From the NCBI RefSeq assembly GCF_008642275.1, contig NZ_CP029189.1, positions 4,438,501 to 4,502,500 on the forward strand: a DNA stretch of 64,000 nt, in the 5' to 3' direction. The notes beneath the pieces are model-generated. The model was not told where the DNA came from. It was given only the letters and a program-made list of their open reading frames with translations, and searched no databases. The DNA comes from Streptomyces venezuelae (GTDB taxonomy: Bacteria; Actinomycetota; Actinomycetes; Streptomycetales; Streptomycetaceae). Of this stretch, positions 31,449-40,471 are shown piece by piece. The translations under genes and the position numbers were made by a program. How positions within the stretch are numbered: position 1 is the stretch's first letter; every line of letters begins with the position of its first letter.

Positions 31449-32762
31449 GTGCTCACCGCGTTCGCCCGGGCGTTCAAGACGCCCGACCTGCGCAAGAAGC
31501 TGCTCTTCACGCTCGGCATCATCGTGCTGTTCCGGCTCGGGTCCCATGTTCCGGTACCCGGCGTGAGCTACAAGAACGTTCAGATCTGTGTCGAGCAGGC
31601 AGGCAGCAGCAATGGGCTGTTCGGCCTGGTCAACATGTTCAGCGGCGGCGCGCTGCTGCAGATCACGATCTTCGCGCTCGGCATCATGCCCTACATCACG
31701 GCGAGCATCATTCTGCAGCTGCTGACCGTGGTCATCCCGAAGCTGGAGACCCTCAAGAAAGAGGGCCAGTCCGGCACGGCGAAGATCACCCAGTACACGC
31801 GCTATCTGACGGTCGCGCTCGCGATCCTGCAGGGTACGGGCCTCGTCGCCACGGCCCGCACCGGTGCCCTGTTCCAGGGCTGCCAGGCCGCCAGCGAGAT
31901 CGTTCCCGACCGCTCGATCTTCACGACGGTCGTCATGGTGGTCACCATGACCGCCGGTACCTGCGTCGTCATGTGGCTCGGTGAGCTCATCACCGACCGC
32001 GGCATCGGCAACGGCATGTCGATCCTCATGTTCATCTCGATCGCGGCCGGCTTCATCGGCGCCCTCTGGCAGATCAAGCTCCAGGGCAAGATCGCGGACG
32101 GCTGGGTCGAGTTCGGCGTGGTCATCCTGGTCGGCCTCGCGATGGTGTGCCTGGTGGTCTTCGTCGAGCAGGCGCAGCGCCGGATCCCGGTCCAGTACGC
32201 GAAGCGCATGATCGGTCGCCGTGCGTACGGCGGCACCTCGACCTACATCCCGCTCAAGGTGAACCAGGCGGGCATCATCCCCGTCATCTTCGCCTCGTCG
32301 CTGCTGTACATCCCGGCGCTGGTCGTGCAGTTCAGCGGGTCCCAGGCGGGCTGGGCCACCTGGATCCAGAAGCACTTCGTCAAGGGCGACCACCCGTACT
32401 ACATCGCCGCCTACTTCCTCCTGATCGTCTTCTTCGCGTTCTTCTACGTGGCGATCTCGTTCAACCCCGAGGAAGTTGCAGACAACATGAAGAAGTATGG
32501 TGGGTTCATCCCGGGCATCCGCGCCGGTCGGCCCACCGCCGAGTACCTCAGCTACGTACTCAACCGGATCACCTGGCCGGGGTCGCTGTACCTGGGTCTC
32601 ATCGCTCTTGTGCCGACGATGGCGTTGGCCGGCTTCGGAGCGAACCAGAACTTCCCGTTCGGCGGGACGAGCATCCTGATCATCGTGGGTGTGGGTCTGG
32701 AAACCGTGAAGCAGATCGAGAGCCAGCTCCAGCAGCGTAATTACGAAGGGTTCCTCCGCTGA
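31449..32762 (+). CDS. secY: preprotein translocase subunit SecY
   Basis: SecY (437 residues) is the ten-helix channel of the Sec translocon. The start [21 protein letters not shown], the plug region near [27 protein letters not shown] and the cytosolic loop with [19 protein letters not shown] are diagnostic. The GTG follows GCAGGAGGC, and the stop overlaps the adk start (TGATG). Confidence 0.98.
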   Translation: MLTAFARAFKTPDLRKKLLFTLGIIVLFRLGSHVPVPGVSYKNVQICVEQAGSSNGLFGLVNMFSGGALLQITIFALGIMPYITASIILQLLTVVIPKLETLKKEGQSGTAKITQYTRYLTVALAILQGTGLVATARTGALFQGCQAASEIVPDRSIFTTVVMVVTMTAGTCVVMWLGELITDRGIGNGMSILMFISIAAGFIGALWQIKLQGKIADGWVEFGVVILVGLAMVCLVVFVEQAQRRIPVQYAKRMIGRRAYGGTSTYIPLKVNQAGIIPVIFASSLLYIPALVVQFSGSQAGWATWIQKHFVKGDHPYYIAAYFLLIVFFAFFYVAISFNPEEVADNMKKYGGFIPGIRAGRPTAEYLSYVLNRITWPGSLYLGLIALVPTMALAGFGANQNFPFGGTSILIIVGVGLETVKQIESQLQQRNYEGFLR

Positions 32763-33409
32763 TGCGAATCGTCCTCGTTGGACCGCCCGGTGCGGGCAAG
32801 GGAACGCAGGCTGCGTTCCTTGCCAAGAACCTGTCGATTCCGCACATCTCCACGGGTGACCTGTTCCGGGCCAACATCAGCCAGGGCACCGAGCTGGGCA
32901 AGCAGGCGAAGGCGTACATGGACGCCGGCGACCTGGTTCCCGACGAGGTGACCATCGGCATGGCGAAGGACCGCATGGAACAGCCGGACGCCGTGAACGG
33001 CTTCCTGCTCGACGGTTTCCCGCGCAACGTCTCGCAGGCCGAGGCGCTCGACGTGATGCTCCAGGCCGAGGGCATGAAGCTCGACGCCGTCCTCGACCTG
33101 GAGGTCGAGGAGGAGGAGGTCGTCAAGCGGATCGCCGGTCGGCGGATCTGCCGCAACGACTCCTCGCACGTCTTCCACGTGACGTACGCCCCGGCCAAGG
33201 CCGAGGGCGTCTGCGACACCTGCGGTGGCGAGCTCTACCAGCGCGGCGACGACTCCGAGGCCACGGTCCGCAACCGGCTGGAGGTCTACCACACGCAGAC
33301 CGAGCCGATCATCGACTACTACAAGGCCCAGGGCCTGCTGGTGACCATCCCCGCCCTCGGTGAGGTCGCGGACGTCACCAGGCGCGCGATGGACGCGCTC
33401 AAGAAGTAG
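32762..33409 (+). CDS. adk: adenylate kinase
   Basis: Adenylate kinase (215 residues) interconverts AMP, ADP and ATP. It shows the P-loop GPPGAGKGT (residues 7-15), the AMP-binding ISTGDLFR and LLDGFPRN segments, and a long LID with CRND and CDTC, a cysteine pattern that may bind metal as in other Gram-positive enzymes. It is translationally coupled to secY and separated from map by a hairpin. Confidence 0.97.
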   Translation: MRIVLVGPPGAGKGTQAAFLAKNLSIPHISTGDLFRANISQGTELGKQAKAYMDAGDLVPDEVTIGMAKDRMEQPDAVNGFLLDGFPRNVSQAEALDVMLQAEGMKLDAVLDLEVEEEEVVKRIAGRRICRNDSSHVFHVTYAPAKAEGVCDTCGGELYQRGDDSEATVRNRLEVYHTQTEPIIDYYKAQGLLVTIPALGEVADVTRRAMDALKK

Positions 33410-33424
33410 TACGCGTTCGTGCCT

Positions 33425-33457
33425 ACGGCCGCGGTGTCCTGGAGACGCCGCGGCCGT
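33425..33457 (+). terminator. hairpin between adk and map
   Basis: ACGGCCGCGG (33425-33434) pairs perfectly with CCGCGGCCGT (33448-33457); the loop can form a GTC/GAC extension. It lies 15 bases after adk. Confidence 0.65.
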
Positions 33458-33571
33458 CTGCATGAGGCGTAGGACGGCGACCTCGGCCAATAATTGAGGA
33501 ACCACAGCGGAGAGCAACCACCTCCGCGAGAGCGGCGGCGGTTCAGCCGCACGGAAGGGCAGGCATTTCCC

Positions 33572-34423
33572 ATGGTCCAGATCAAGACCCCCGAGCAGAT
33601 CGCGAAGATGCGCGAGGCAGGGCTGGTCGTCGCGGCGATCCACGCCGCGACCCGTGAGGCGGCCGTGCCGGGCGCCACGACGCGGGATCTGGACATGGTG
33701 GCCCGCAAGGTCATCGCGGACGCCGGGGCCAAGTCGAACTTCCTCGGCTACGGCGGCTTCCCCGCGACCATCTGCACCTCGGTGAACGAGGTCGTCGTCC
33801 ACGGCATCCCGGACGACAAGACCGTCCTCAAGGACGGCGACATCATCTCGATCGACGCGGGTGCGATCGTGGACGGCTGGCACGGCGACGCCGCGTACAC
33901 CGCGTTCGTGGGCACCGGTCACGCCCCCGAGCTCCTGGAGCTCTCCCGGGTGACCGAGGAGTCCATGTGGGCCGGCATCGCCGCGATGAAGCTCGGCAAC
34001 CGCCTCGTGGACATCTCCAAGGCGATCGAGACGTACATCAAGCGCCAGCCCCGCCCCTCCACGGGTGAGCACAGCCTCGGCAAGTTCGGGATCATCGAGG
34101 ACTACGGCGGCCACGGCATCGGGACCGAGATGCACATGGACCCCCACCTGCTGAACTACGTCTCGCGCAAGCGGGGCAAGGGGATCAAGCTGGTGCCGGG
34201 CCTGTGCCTGGCGATCGAGCCCATGGTCTCGCTGGGTACCGCCCAGACGGAGGTCCTTTCGGACGACTGGACGGTCATCACGACCGACGGCACCTGGTCC
34301 TCGCACTGGGAGCACTCCGTCGCGCTGACGGAGGCCGGTCCCATCGTCCTGACCAGCCCGGACTGCGGCAAGGCGAAGCTGGCGGAGTACGGAGTCACCA
34401 CGGCCCCGGACCCCCTCGGTTAA
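33572..34423 (+). CDS. map: methionine aminopeptidase, type I
   Basis: MetAP removes the N-terminal methionine from new proteins. The 283-residue enzyme has all five metal ligands: two Asp in SIDAGAIVDGWHGDAAYT, His in YGGHGIGTEMH, and Glu in AIEPM and HWEHS. The ATG at 33572 (MVQIKTPEQIAKMREAGLV) is preceded by GGAAGGGCAGG; in-frame sequence before it lacks family similarity. It lies in the usual adk-map-infA order. Confidence 0.96.
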   Translation: MVQIKTPEQIAKMREAGLVVAAIHAATREAAVPGATTRDLDMVARKVIADAGAKSNFLGYGGFPATICTSVNEVVVHGIPDDKTVLKDGDIISIDAGAIVDGWHGDAAYTAFVGTGHAPELLELSRVTEESMWAGIAAMKLGNRLVDISKAIETYIKRQPRPSTGEHSLGKFGIIEDYGGHGIGTEMHMDPHLLNYVSRKRGKGIKLVPGLCLAIEPMVSLGTAQTEVLSDDWTVITTDGTWSSHWEHSVALTEAGPIVLTSPDCGKAKLAEYGVTTAPDPLG

Positions 34424-34477
34424 TGATCTAGACTCTGGGGCAAACTTTCCGGATTCGTCTTTCTGGGTGCCCTGACG

Positions 34478-34483
34478 TAGACT
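34478..34483 (+). promoter_or_regulatory. possible -10 box for infA
   Basis: TAGACT occurs at 34429-34434 and again at 34478-34483 in the 138-base map-infA gap; the second has TTCGTC 18 bases upstream. A promoter here would give infA, rpmJ and the following genes independent expression. Confidence 0.4.
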
Positions 34484-34561
34484 GACTCGTCGGCTCTCGT
34501 GCACTTCCATGTCTGCATGGCGCACGGAGCCGATCAAGGTAGCCGATTCGAAAGGCGAAGC

Positions 34562-34783
34562 GTGGCCAAGAAGCAAGGTGCCATCGAAATCGAGGGCACC
34601 GTGATCGAGTCCCTCCCGAACGCCATGTTCAAGGTGGAACTCCAGAACGGTCACAAGGTCCTCGCGCACATCAGCGGCAAGATGCGCATGCACTACATCC
34701 GCATCCTCCCCGATGACCGGGTCGTTGTGGAGCTGTCTCCGTACGACCTGACGCGTGGCCGGATCGTCTACCGATACAAGTAG
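34562..34783 (+). CDS. infA: translation initiation factor IF-1
   Basis: IF-1 (73 residues, an OB-fold protein) blocks the aminoacyl site during initiation. The GTG at 34562 gives [27 protein letters not shown], the standard start; upstream in-frame codons are leader. [32 protein letters not shown] is the expected C-terminus. GAAAGGCGAAG is the ribosome site. Confidence 0.97.
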   Translation: MAKKQGAIEIEGTVIESLPNAMFKVELQNGHKVLAHISGKMRMHYIRILPDDRVVVELSPYDLTRGRIVYRYK

Positions 34784-34856
34784 ATCTTGCTCTCACTCCT
34801 GCCTGGGCATCCGTCCCGGTGCGGGTGGTGGCACTGACCCGGAGAACCTCACCAAC

Positions 34857-34970
34857 ATGAAGGTCAAGCCGAGCGTCAAGAAGATCTGCGACAAGTGCAA
34901 GGTGATCCGCCGTCACGGCCGGGTCATGGTCATCTGCGACAACCTGCGCCACAAGCAGCGCCAGGGCTGA
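34857..34970 (+). CDS. rpmJ: 50S ribosomal protein L36
   Basis: L36 (37 residues, [21 protein letters not shown]) is the smallest 50S protein and of the zinc-binding form: Cys11, Cys14, Cys27 and His32. GGAGAAC is the upstream ribosome site. It lies 73 bases after infA and about 200 bases before rpsM. Confidence 0.96.
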   Translation: MKVKPSVKKICDKCKVIRRHGRVMVICDNLRHKQRQG

Positions 34971-35171
34971 CGCACGCCGACCGACCTGCCTTCCGCAGTT
35001 CTTCGCGCGACGTAAGAAAACGTACATACGCAGAACCCGCCCAGCCCTTCACGGGGCCGGCGGTACCTCCGGCGGGGGCCGGGGACCCGGGCGTACCATC
35101 ACTCCACTTCGGGGTGGTCGGCGGTCGGGGTCGGTTCTGCTGAAGACCCCCGAACACACAGGAGCCATTGA

Positions 35172-35552
35172 ATGGCACGCGTTTCCGGTGTTGACATCCC
35201 GCGCGAAAAGCGCGTGGAGATCGCACTCACCTACGTCTTCGGTATCGGGCGCACCCGGTCCAAGGAGATCCTCGCCTCCACCGGCGTGAACCCGAACACC
35301 CGCGTTCGTGACCTGGCCGAAGAGGACCTCGTCAAGATCCGCGAGTACGTGGACGCCAACCTCCGTACCGAGGGTGACCTCCGCCGCGAGATCCAGGGCG
35401 ACATCCGCCGCAAGATCGAGATCCAGTGCTACCAGGGTATCCGCCACCGTCGCGGCCTCCCGGTGCACGGTCAGCGCACCAGCACCAACGCGCGTACCCG
35501 CAAGGGCCCGCGTCGCGCGATCGCCGGTAAGAAGAAGCCGGGCAAGAAGTAG
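35172..35552 (+). CDS. rpsM: 30S ribosomal protein S13
   Basis: S13 (126 residues, [21 protein letters not shown]) contacts the peptidyl-site tRNA and S19. The helix-two-turn-helix and the basic tail [25 protein letters not shown] are typical. It starts the alpha-type group after a 201-base gap with TACCAT (35094) as a weak -10 candidate. Confidence 0.98.
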   Translation: MARVSGVDIPREKRVEIALTYVFGIGRTRSKEILASTGVNPNTRVRDLAEEDLVKIREYVDANLRTEGDLRREIQGDIRRKIEIQCYQGIRHRRGLPVHGQRTSTNARTRKGPRRAIAGKKKPGKK

Positions 35553-35606
35553 TCCTGTTCAGCGGTCTTGCGCTGTAGGACCGACCACCTCCCGTAGGAG
35601 ATTTAG

Positions 35607-36011
35607 ATGCCCCCCAAGGGTCGTCAGGGCGCTGCCAAGAAGGTGCGCCGCAAGGAAAAGAAGAACGTCGCTCACGGGCACGCCCACATCAAGAGCACGT
35701 TCAACAACACCATCGTTTCGATCACCGACCCCTCGGGCAACGTGATCTCCTGGGCCTCCGCCGGCCACGTCGGCTTCAAGGGCTCGCGCAAGTCCACCCC
35801 CTTCGCCGCGCAGATGGCCGCCGAGTCGGCCGCCCGCCGCGCGCAGGAGCACGGCATGCGCAAGGTCGACGTCTTCGTCAAGGGTCCCGGCTCCGGCCGT
35901 GAGACCGCGATCCGCTCCCTCCAGGCCACCGGCCTCGAGGTCGGCTCGATCCAGGACGTCACCCCCACCCCGCACAACGGCTGCCGCCCGCCGAAGCGCC
36001 GCCGCGTCTGA
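35607..36011 (+). CDS. rpsK: 30S ribosomal protein S11
   Basis: S11 (134 residues) forms part of the platform at the exit site. The signature [42 protein letters not shown] is complete. GTAGGAGA lies ahead of the ATG. Unlike mycobacteria, no rpsD follows: the next gene is rpoA. Confidence 0.98.
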   Translation: MPPKGRQGAAKKVRRKEKKNVAHGHAHIKSTFNNTIVSITDPSGNVISWASAGHVGFKGSRKSTPFAAQMAAESAARRAQEHGMRKVDVFVKGPGSGRETAIRSLQATGLEVGSIQDVTPTPHNGCRPPKRRRV

Positions 36012-36044
36012 CGCAGCGGACGCACCTGTGCGTTCTTGAGTGTC

Positions 36045-36080
36045 CGGGCGGTACGACCCCTTCGGGGGACGTACCGCCCG
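36045..36080 (+). terminator. UUCG-capped hairpin between rpsK and rpoA
   Basis: An 11-bp perfect outer stem (36045-36055 with 36070-36080) encloses CCCC-TTCG-GGGG across one A/A mismatch. The UUCG tetraloop makes it extremely stable. Read-through to rpoA must be incomplete unless rpoA has its own promoter. Confidence 0.75.
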
Positions 36081-36093
36081 TACCCTTGCAGTA

Positions 36094-36112
36094 GCCGTAC
36101 CCCTGGTACGGC
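36094..36112 (+). promoter_or_regulatory. inverted repeat upstream of rpoA
   Basis: GCCGTACC (36094-36101), loop CCT, GGTACGGC (36105-36112) follows TTGCAG (36086-36091), a -35-like hexamer; no convincing -10 is seen 16-18 bases on. The layout resembles the spacer repeats of the rpsL, rpsJ and rplM promoters. Confidence 0.4.
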
Positions 36113-36162
36113 ATCCCGTCGGGCGTCAAATAGTGGGCGTCCACGAATGAAGGAACACAGAC

Positions 36163-37185
36163 ATGCTTATCGCTCAGCGTCCTTCGCTGACCGAAGAGGT
36201 CGTCGACGAGTACCGCTCGCGGTTCGTGATCGAGCCGCTGGAGCCGGGCTTCGGCTACACCCTCGGCAACTCCCTGCGCCGTACCCTCCTGTCCTCCATC
36301 CCGGGTGCCGCTGTCACCAGCATCCGCGTGGACGGCGTCCTGCACGAGTTCACCACCGTGCCGGGCGTCAAGGAAGACGTCACGGACATCATCCTCAACA
36401 TCAAGCAGCTGGTCGTCTCCTCGGAGCACGACGAGCCGGTCGTGATGTACCTGCGCAAGCAGGGTCCCGGCCTGGTCACCGCTGCCGACATCGCGCCCCC
36501 GGCCGGTGTCGAGGTGCACAACCCGGACCTGGTCCTCGCCACGCTCAACGGCAAGGGCAAGCTGGAGATGGAGCTGACCGTCGAGCGCGGTCGCGGCTAC
36601 GTCTCCGCCGTCCAGAACAAGCAGCTGGGCCAGGAGATCGGCCGTATCCCGGTCGACTCCATCTACAGCCCGGTCCTCAAGGTCACCTACAAGGTCGAGG
36701 CGACCCGAGTCGAGCAGCGCACCGACTTCGACAAGCTGATCGTCGACGTCGAGACCAAGCAGGCCATGCGCCCGCGTGACGCCATGGCGTCCGCCGGTAA
36801 GACCCTGGTCGAGCTGTTCGGTCTGGCGCGCGAGCTCAACATCGACGCCGAGGGCATCGACATGGGCCCCTCGCCGACGGACGCGGCCCTGGCCGCCGAC
36901 CTGGCGCTGCCGATCGAGGAGCTGGAGCTCACGGTCCGCTCGTACAACTGCCTCAAGCGCGAGGGCATCCACTCCGTGGGTGAGCTCGTCGCCCGCTCCG
37001 AGGCCGACCTGCTCGACATCCGCAACTTCGGTGCGAAGTCGATCGACGAGGTCAAGGCGAAGCTCGCCGGCATGGGCCTGGCCCTCAAGGACAGCCCGCC
37101 CGGATTCGACCCGACCGCCGCCGCCGACGCCTTCGGCGCCGACGACGACGCGGACGCCGGTTTCGTCGAGACCGAGCAGTACTGA
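36163..37185 (+). CDS. rpoA: DNA-directed RNA polymerase subunit alpha
   Basis: Alpha (340 residues, [45 protein letters not shown]) starts RNA polymerase assembly. The N-terminal dimerisation domain ends near residue 230; the C-terminal domain ([38 protein letters not shown]) contacts upstream promoter DNA and activators. The acidic tail [14 protein letters not shown] is typical of actinobacteria. GAAGGAAC precedes the ATG. Confidence 0.98.
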   Translation: MLIAQRPSLTEEVVDEYRSRFVIEPLEPGFGYTLGNSLRRTLLSSIPGAAVTSIRVDGVLHEFTTVPGVKEDVTDIILNIKQLVVSSEHDEPVVMYLRKQGPGLVTAADIAPPAGVEVHNPDLVLATLNGKGKLEMELTVERGRGYVSAVQNKQLGQEIGRIPVDSIYSPVLKVTYKVEATRVEQRTDFDKLIVDVETKQAMRPRDAMASAGKTLVELFGLARELNIDAEGIDMGPSPTDAALAADLALPIEELELTVRSYNCLKREGIHSVGELVARSEADLLDIRNFGAKSIDEVKAKLAGMGLALKDSPPGFDPTAAADAFGADDDADAGFVETEQY

Positions 37186-37325
37186 TTCACCCCGCAGCCG
37201 GCGGTCGGGGCCTTTGGCCCGGATCGCCGGCCGGGTCTGAACTGAAGACTTTCCCGCGGCATCCGCCTCGGGGGAACTGACACCGGTACCTGACACGGCC
37301 GGTGCAGATATGAAGGAGTAACACC

Positions 37326-37787
37326 ATGCCGCGTCCCGCAAAGGGTGCCCGTCTGGGCGGCAGCGCCGCGCACGAGAAGCACCTCCTCGCGAACCTCGCG
37401 AAGGCGCTCTTCGAGCACGGCCGCATCACCACCACCGAGGCCAAGGCCCGCCGCCTGCGTCCCTACGCCGAGCGTCTGGTCACCAAGGCCAAGAAGGGCG
37501 ACATCCACAACCGTCGCCTGGTGCTGCAGACGATCACGGACAAGAGCATCGTGCACACGCTGTTCACCGAGATCGCCCCGCGCTACGAGAACCGCCCCGG
37601 TGGTTACACGCGCATCACCAAGATCGGCAACCGTCGTGGCGACAACGCCCCGATGGCCGTGATCGAGCTGGTCGAGGCCCTCACGGTCGCCCAGCAGGCC
37701 ACCGGTGAGGCCGAGGCCGCCACCAAGCGCGCGGTCAAGGAGGCGGAGGCTGTCGAGACCCCCGCCGAGGAGACCAAGGAGGCCTGA
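37326..37787 (+). CDS. rplQ: 50S ribosomal protein L17
   Basis: L17 (153 residues) lies near the tunnel exit. The conserved head [46 protein letters not shown] is followed after about residue 118 by an Ala/Glu/Lys-rich tail. AAGGAG is the ribosome site. A strong terminator follows, closing the alpha group. Confidence 0.98.
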   Translation: MPRPAKGARLGGSAAHEKHLLANLAKALFEHGRITTTEAKARRLRPYAERLVTKAKKGDIHNRRLVLQTITDKSIVHTLFTEIAPRYENRPGGYTRITKIGNRRGDNAPMAVIELVEALTVAQQATGEAEAATKRAVKEAEAVETPAEETKEA

Positions 37788-37820
37788 TCCCCCGGGATCA
37801 CGCTTGCTTGAACGGCTCTG

Positions 37821-37853
37821 AACGGGCCCGCCCCTTCCCGGGGCGGGCCCGTT
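37821..37853 (+). terminator. rplQ terminator
   Basis: AACGGGCCCGCCCC (37821-37834) pairs perfectly with GGGGCGGGCCCGTT (37840-37853) around TTCCC. Confidence 0.9.
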
Positions 37854-37886
37854 CTGCATATGGGTGCTTCTGAGAGGATCGGTCAC

Positions 37887-38738
37887 GTGAGTGACGAGGT
37901 GGAGCCCGGGCACGTCCGGGTGCGGCTGGACCTGAGCTACGACGGCAAGGACTTCTCCGGCTGGGCGAAGCAGCGCGTGCTGCGGACCGTCCAGGGAGAG
38001 CTGGAGAGCGCCCTGCAGACCGTGATGCGGCTGCCGGACCCGGTCGAGCTGACCGTGGCCGGACGGACCGACGCGGGCGTGCACGCCCGCGGCCAGGTCG
38101 CCCAGTTCGACCTCGCCGAGGAGGCGTGGGCCGAACACCACGACAAGCTGCTGCGCCGCCTCGCGGGCCGGCTGCCGCACGACGTACGGGTCTGGAAGGT
38201 CGCCGAGGCCCCCGAAGGCTTCAACGCGCGGTTCTCGGCCATCTGGCGCCGCTACGCCTACCGCGTCGGCGACCACCAGGGCGGCGTCGACCCGCTGCGC
38301 CGCGGGCACGTGCTCTGGCACCAGTGGCCGCTCGACGTGGACGCCATGAACGAGGCCGCCGCCCCGCTGCTCGGCGAGCACGACTTCGCCGCGTACTGCA
38401 AGAAGCGCGAGGGTGCCACGACCATCCGCACCCTCCAGCAGCTCAGCTGGGAGCGCGCCGAGGACGGGATCGTCACCGCGACCGTCCGCGCCGACGCCTT
38501 CTGCCACAACATGGTCCGCTCGCTCGTGGGAGCCCTGCTGCACGTGGGCGACGGGCACCGGCCCACCGACTGGCCCGGAAAGGTGCTGGCGGCCGCCGTA
38601 CGGGACTCCTCGGTGCACGTGGTCAAGCCGCACGGCCTGACCCTGGAGGAGGTCGGCTACCCGGCGGACGAGCTGCTGGCCGCCCGCAGCAAGGAAGCAC
38701 GGAACATGCGGACCCTGCCGGGCGCCGGCTGCTGCTGA
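37887..38738 (+). CDS. truA: tRNA pseudouridine(38-40) synthase
   Basis: TruA converts uridines 38-40 of tRNA anticodon arms to pseudouridine. The 283-residue enzyme has the catalytic [10 protein letters not shown] with Asp62, and [14 protein letters not shown] near the N-terminus. The GTG at 37887 is preferred because GAGAGG lies nine bases upstream and the earlier start at 37860 overlaps the terminator region. The C-terminus ends TLPGAGCC. The rplQ-truA order is common in actinobacteria. Confidence 0.95.
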   Translation: MSDEVEPGHVRVRLDLSYDGKDFSGWAKQRVLRTVQGELESALQTVMRLPDPVELTVAGRTDAGVHARGQVAQFDLAEEAWAEHHDKLLRRLAGRLPHDVRVWKVAEAPEGFNARFSAIWRRYAYRVGDHQGGVDPLRRGHVLWHQWPLDVDAMNEAAAPLLGEHDFAAYCKKREGATTIRTLQQLSWERAEDGIVTATVRADAFCHNMVRSLVGALLHVGDGHRPTDWPGKVLAAAVRDSSVHVVKPHGLTLEEVGYPADELLAARSKEARNMRTLPGAGCC

Positions 38739-38803
38739 CCGCCGCCTCGGCGGCCGGCTAATCCGTTTGGGCGGATGGGCGCCGGACCTGGACAATGCCC
38801 GGC

Positions 38804-40423
38804 ATGGGACATCTCGAAGCCAGCCACCTGGAGTACTACCTTCCCGACGGGCGGGTGCTGCTCCCTGACGTCTCCTTCCGCGTGGGGGAGGGGTCGGTCG
38901 TCGCGCTCGTCGGGGCGAACGGGGCCGGCAAGACCACCCTGCTGAAGATGATCTCCGGAGAGCTCAAGCCGCACGGCGGCGGGATCACCGTCTCCGGCGG
39001 CCTCGGCGTGATGTCGCAGTTCGTGGGCTCGGTGCGGGACGAGACGACCGTACGGGACCTGCTGGTCTCGGTGTCCCAGCCGCGCATCCGGGAGGCCGCG
39101 AAGGCCGTGGACCGCGCCGAGCAGCTGATCCTGACCGTGGACGACGAGGCCGCCCAGATGGCCTACGCGCAGGCGCTGAGCGACTGGGCGGACGTCCAGG
39201 GGTACGAGGCGGAGACGCTGTGGGACGTCTGCACCATGGCCGCGCTGGCGATTCCGTACGACTCCGCGCAGTTCCGCGAGGTGCGCACCCTGTCGGGCGG
39301 TGAGCAGAAGCGGCTCGTGCTGGAGGCGCTGCTGCGCGGGCCCGACGAGGTGCTGCTGCTCGACGAGCCGGACAACTACCTGGACGTCCCCGGCAAGCGC
39401 TGGCTGGAGGAGCAGCTGAAGGCCACCCGCAAGACGGTGCTCTTCGTCTCCCACGACCGGGAGCTGCTGACCCAGGCCGCCGAGAAGATCATCAGCCTGG
39501 AGGCGAGCCCGACCGGCTCCGACGTCTGGGTGCACGGCGCGGGCTTCGCCACGTACCACGACGCCCGCAAGGAGCGCTTCGCGCGCTTCGAGGAGCTCAA
39601 GCGGCGCTGGGACGAGGAGCACGCACGGCTGAAGGCGCTGGTGCTGCGGCTGCGCAACCAGGCCGCGATCAGCCCCGACATGGCCTCGCGCTACCACGCG
39701 ATGCAGACCCGCTTCAAGAAGTTCGAGGACGCCGGCCCGCCGCCGGAGCCGCCGCGCGAGCAGGACATCAAGATGCGGCTCAAGGGCGGGCGCACGGGCG
39801 TGCGCGCCCTGACCGTGGAGAACCTGGAGCTGACCGGCCTGATGAAGCCCTTCTCCCTGGAGGTCTTCTACGGGGAGCGGGTCGCGGTCCTCGGCTCGAA
39901 CGGCTCGGGCAAGTCGCACTTCCTGCGCCTGCTGGCGGGCGAGGACGTCAAGCACACGGGCACGTGGAAGCTGGGCGCGCGGGTGGTTCCCGGCCACTTC
40001 GCGCAGACCCACGCCCACCCGGAGCTCTTCGGACGGACCCTCGTCGACATCCTGTGGACGGAGGCGGCCAAGCCCCTGGGCCAGGCGATGGGCGCCCTGC
40101 GCCGGTACGAGCTGGAGCGCCAGGGCGACCAGCCCTTCGAGAAGCTCTCGGGCGGTCAGCAGGCTCGTTTCCAGATCCTGCTGCTGGAGCTCGCGGGCAC
40201 CACGGCGCTGCTGCTGGACGAGCCGACGGACAACCTGGACCTGGAGTCGGCGGAAGCCCTGCAGGACGGACTGGAGGCGTACGACGGCACTGTGCTGTGC
40301 GTCACGCACGACCGCTGGTTCGCGCGCACATTTGACCGTTACCTGGTCTTCGGTTCGGACGGTGTTGTGCGGGAGACTCAGGAACCCGTCTGGGACGAAC
40401 GTAGAGTCGAACGCAAGCGCTAG
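38804..40423 (+). CDS. ABC-F family ATPase (two ATP-binding cassettes, no membrane part)
   Basis: About 539 residues with two complete cassettes: Walker A GANGAGKTT and GSNGSGKSH, signatures LSGGEQKR and LSGGQQAR, Walker B LLLDEPDNYLD and LLLDEPTDNLD. The cassettes are joined by a charged linker (FARFEELKRRWDEEHARLKAL). ABC-F proteins act on the ribosome, either to adjust translation or to protect against antibiotics; which applies here cannot be told. An ATG three codons earlier (38795) is possible; neither start has a clear ribosome site. It sits between truA and a membrane transferase. Confidence 0.88.
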   Translation: MGHLEASHLEYYLPDGRVLLPDVSFRVGEGSVVALVGANGAGKTTLLKMISGELKPHGGGITVSGGLGVMSQFVGSVRDETTVRDLLVSVSQPRIREAAKAVDRAEQLILTVDDEAAQMAYAQALSDWADVQGYEAETLWDVCTMAALAIPYDSAQFREVRTLSGGEQKRLVLEALLRGPDEVLLLDEPDNYLDVPGKRWLEEQLKATRKTVLFVSHDRELLTQAAEKIISLEASPTGSDVWVHGAGFATYHDARKERFARFEELKRRWDEEHARLKALVLRLRNQAAISPDMASRYHAMQTRFKKFEDAGPPPEPPREQDIKMRLKGGRTGVRALTVENLELTGLMKPFSLEVFYGERVAVLGSNGSGKSHFLRLLAGEDVKHTGTWKLGARVVPGHFAQTHAHPELFGRTLVDILWTEAAKPLGQAMGALRRYELERQGDQPFEKLSGGQQARFQILLLELAGTTALLLDEPTDNLDLESAEALQDGLEAYDGTVLCVTHDRWFARTFDRYLVFGSDGVVRETQEPVWDERRVERKR

Positions 40424-40471
40424 GGGGAGACCGTCACCGTCACCCCCTCGGTCGAGTGAGGGGCAGGCGTC

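Noticed and set aside
36012..36162. Missing rpsD as a deletion
   Set aside because: rpsD is normally elsewhere in Streptomyces; the gap contains regulatory structure, not a gene remnant.
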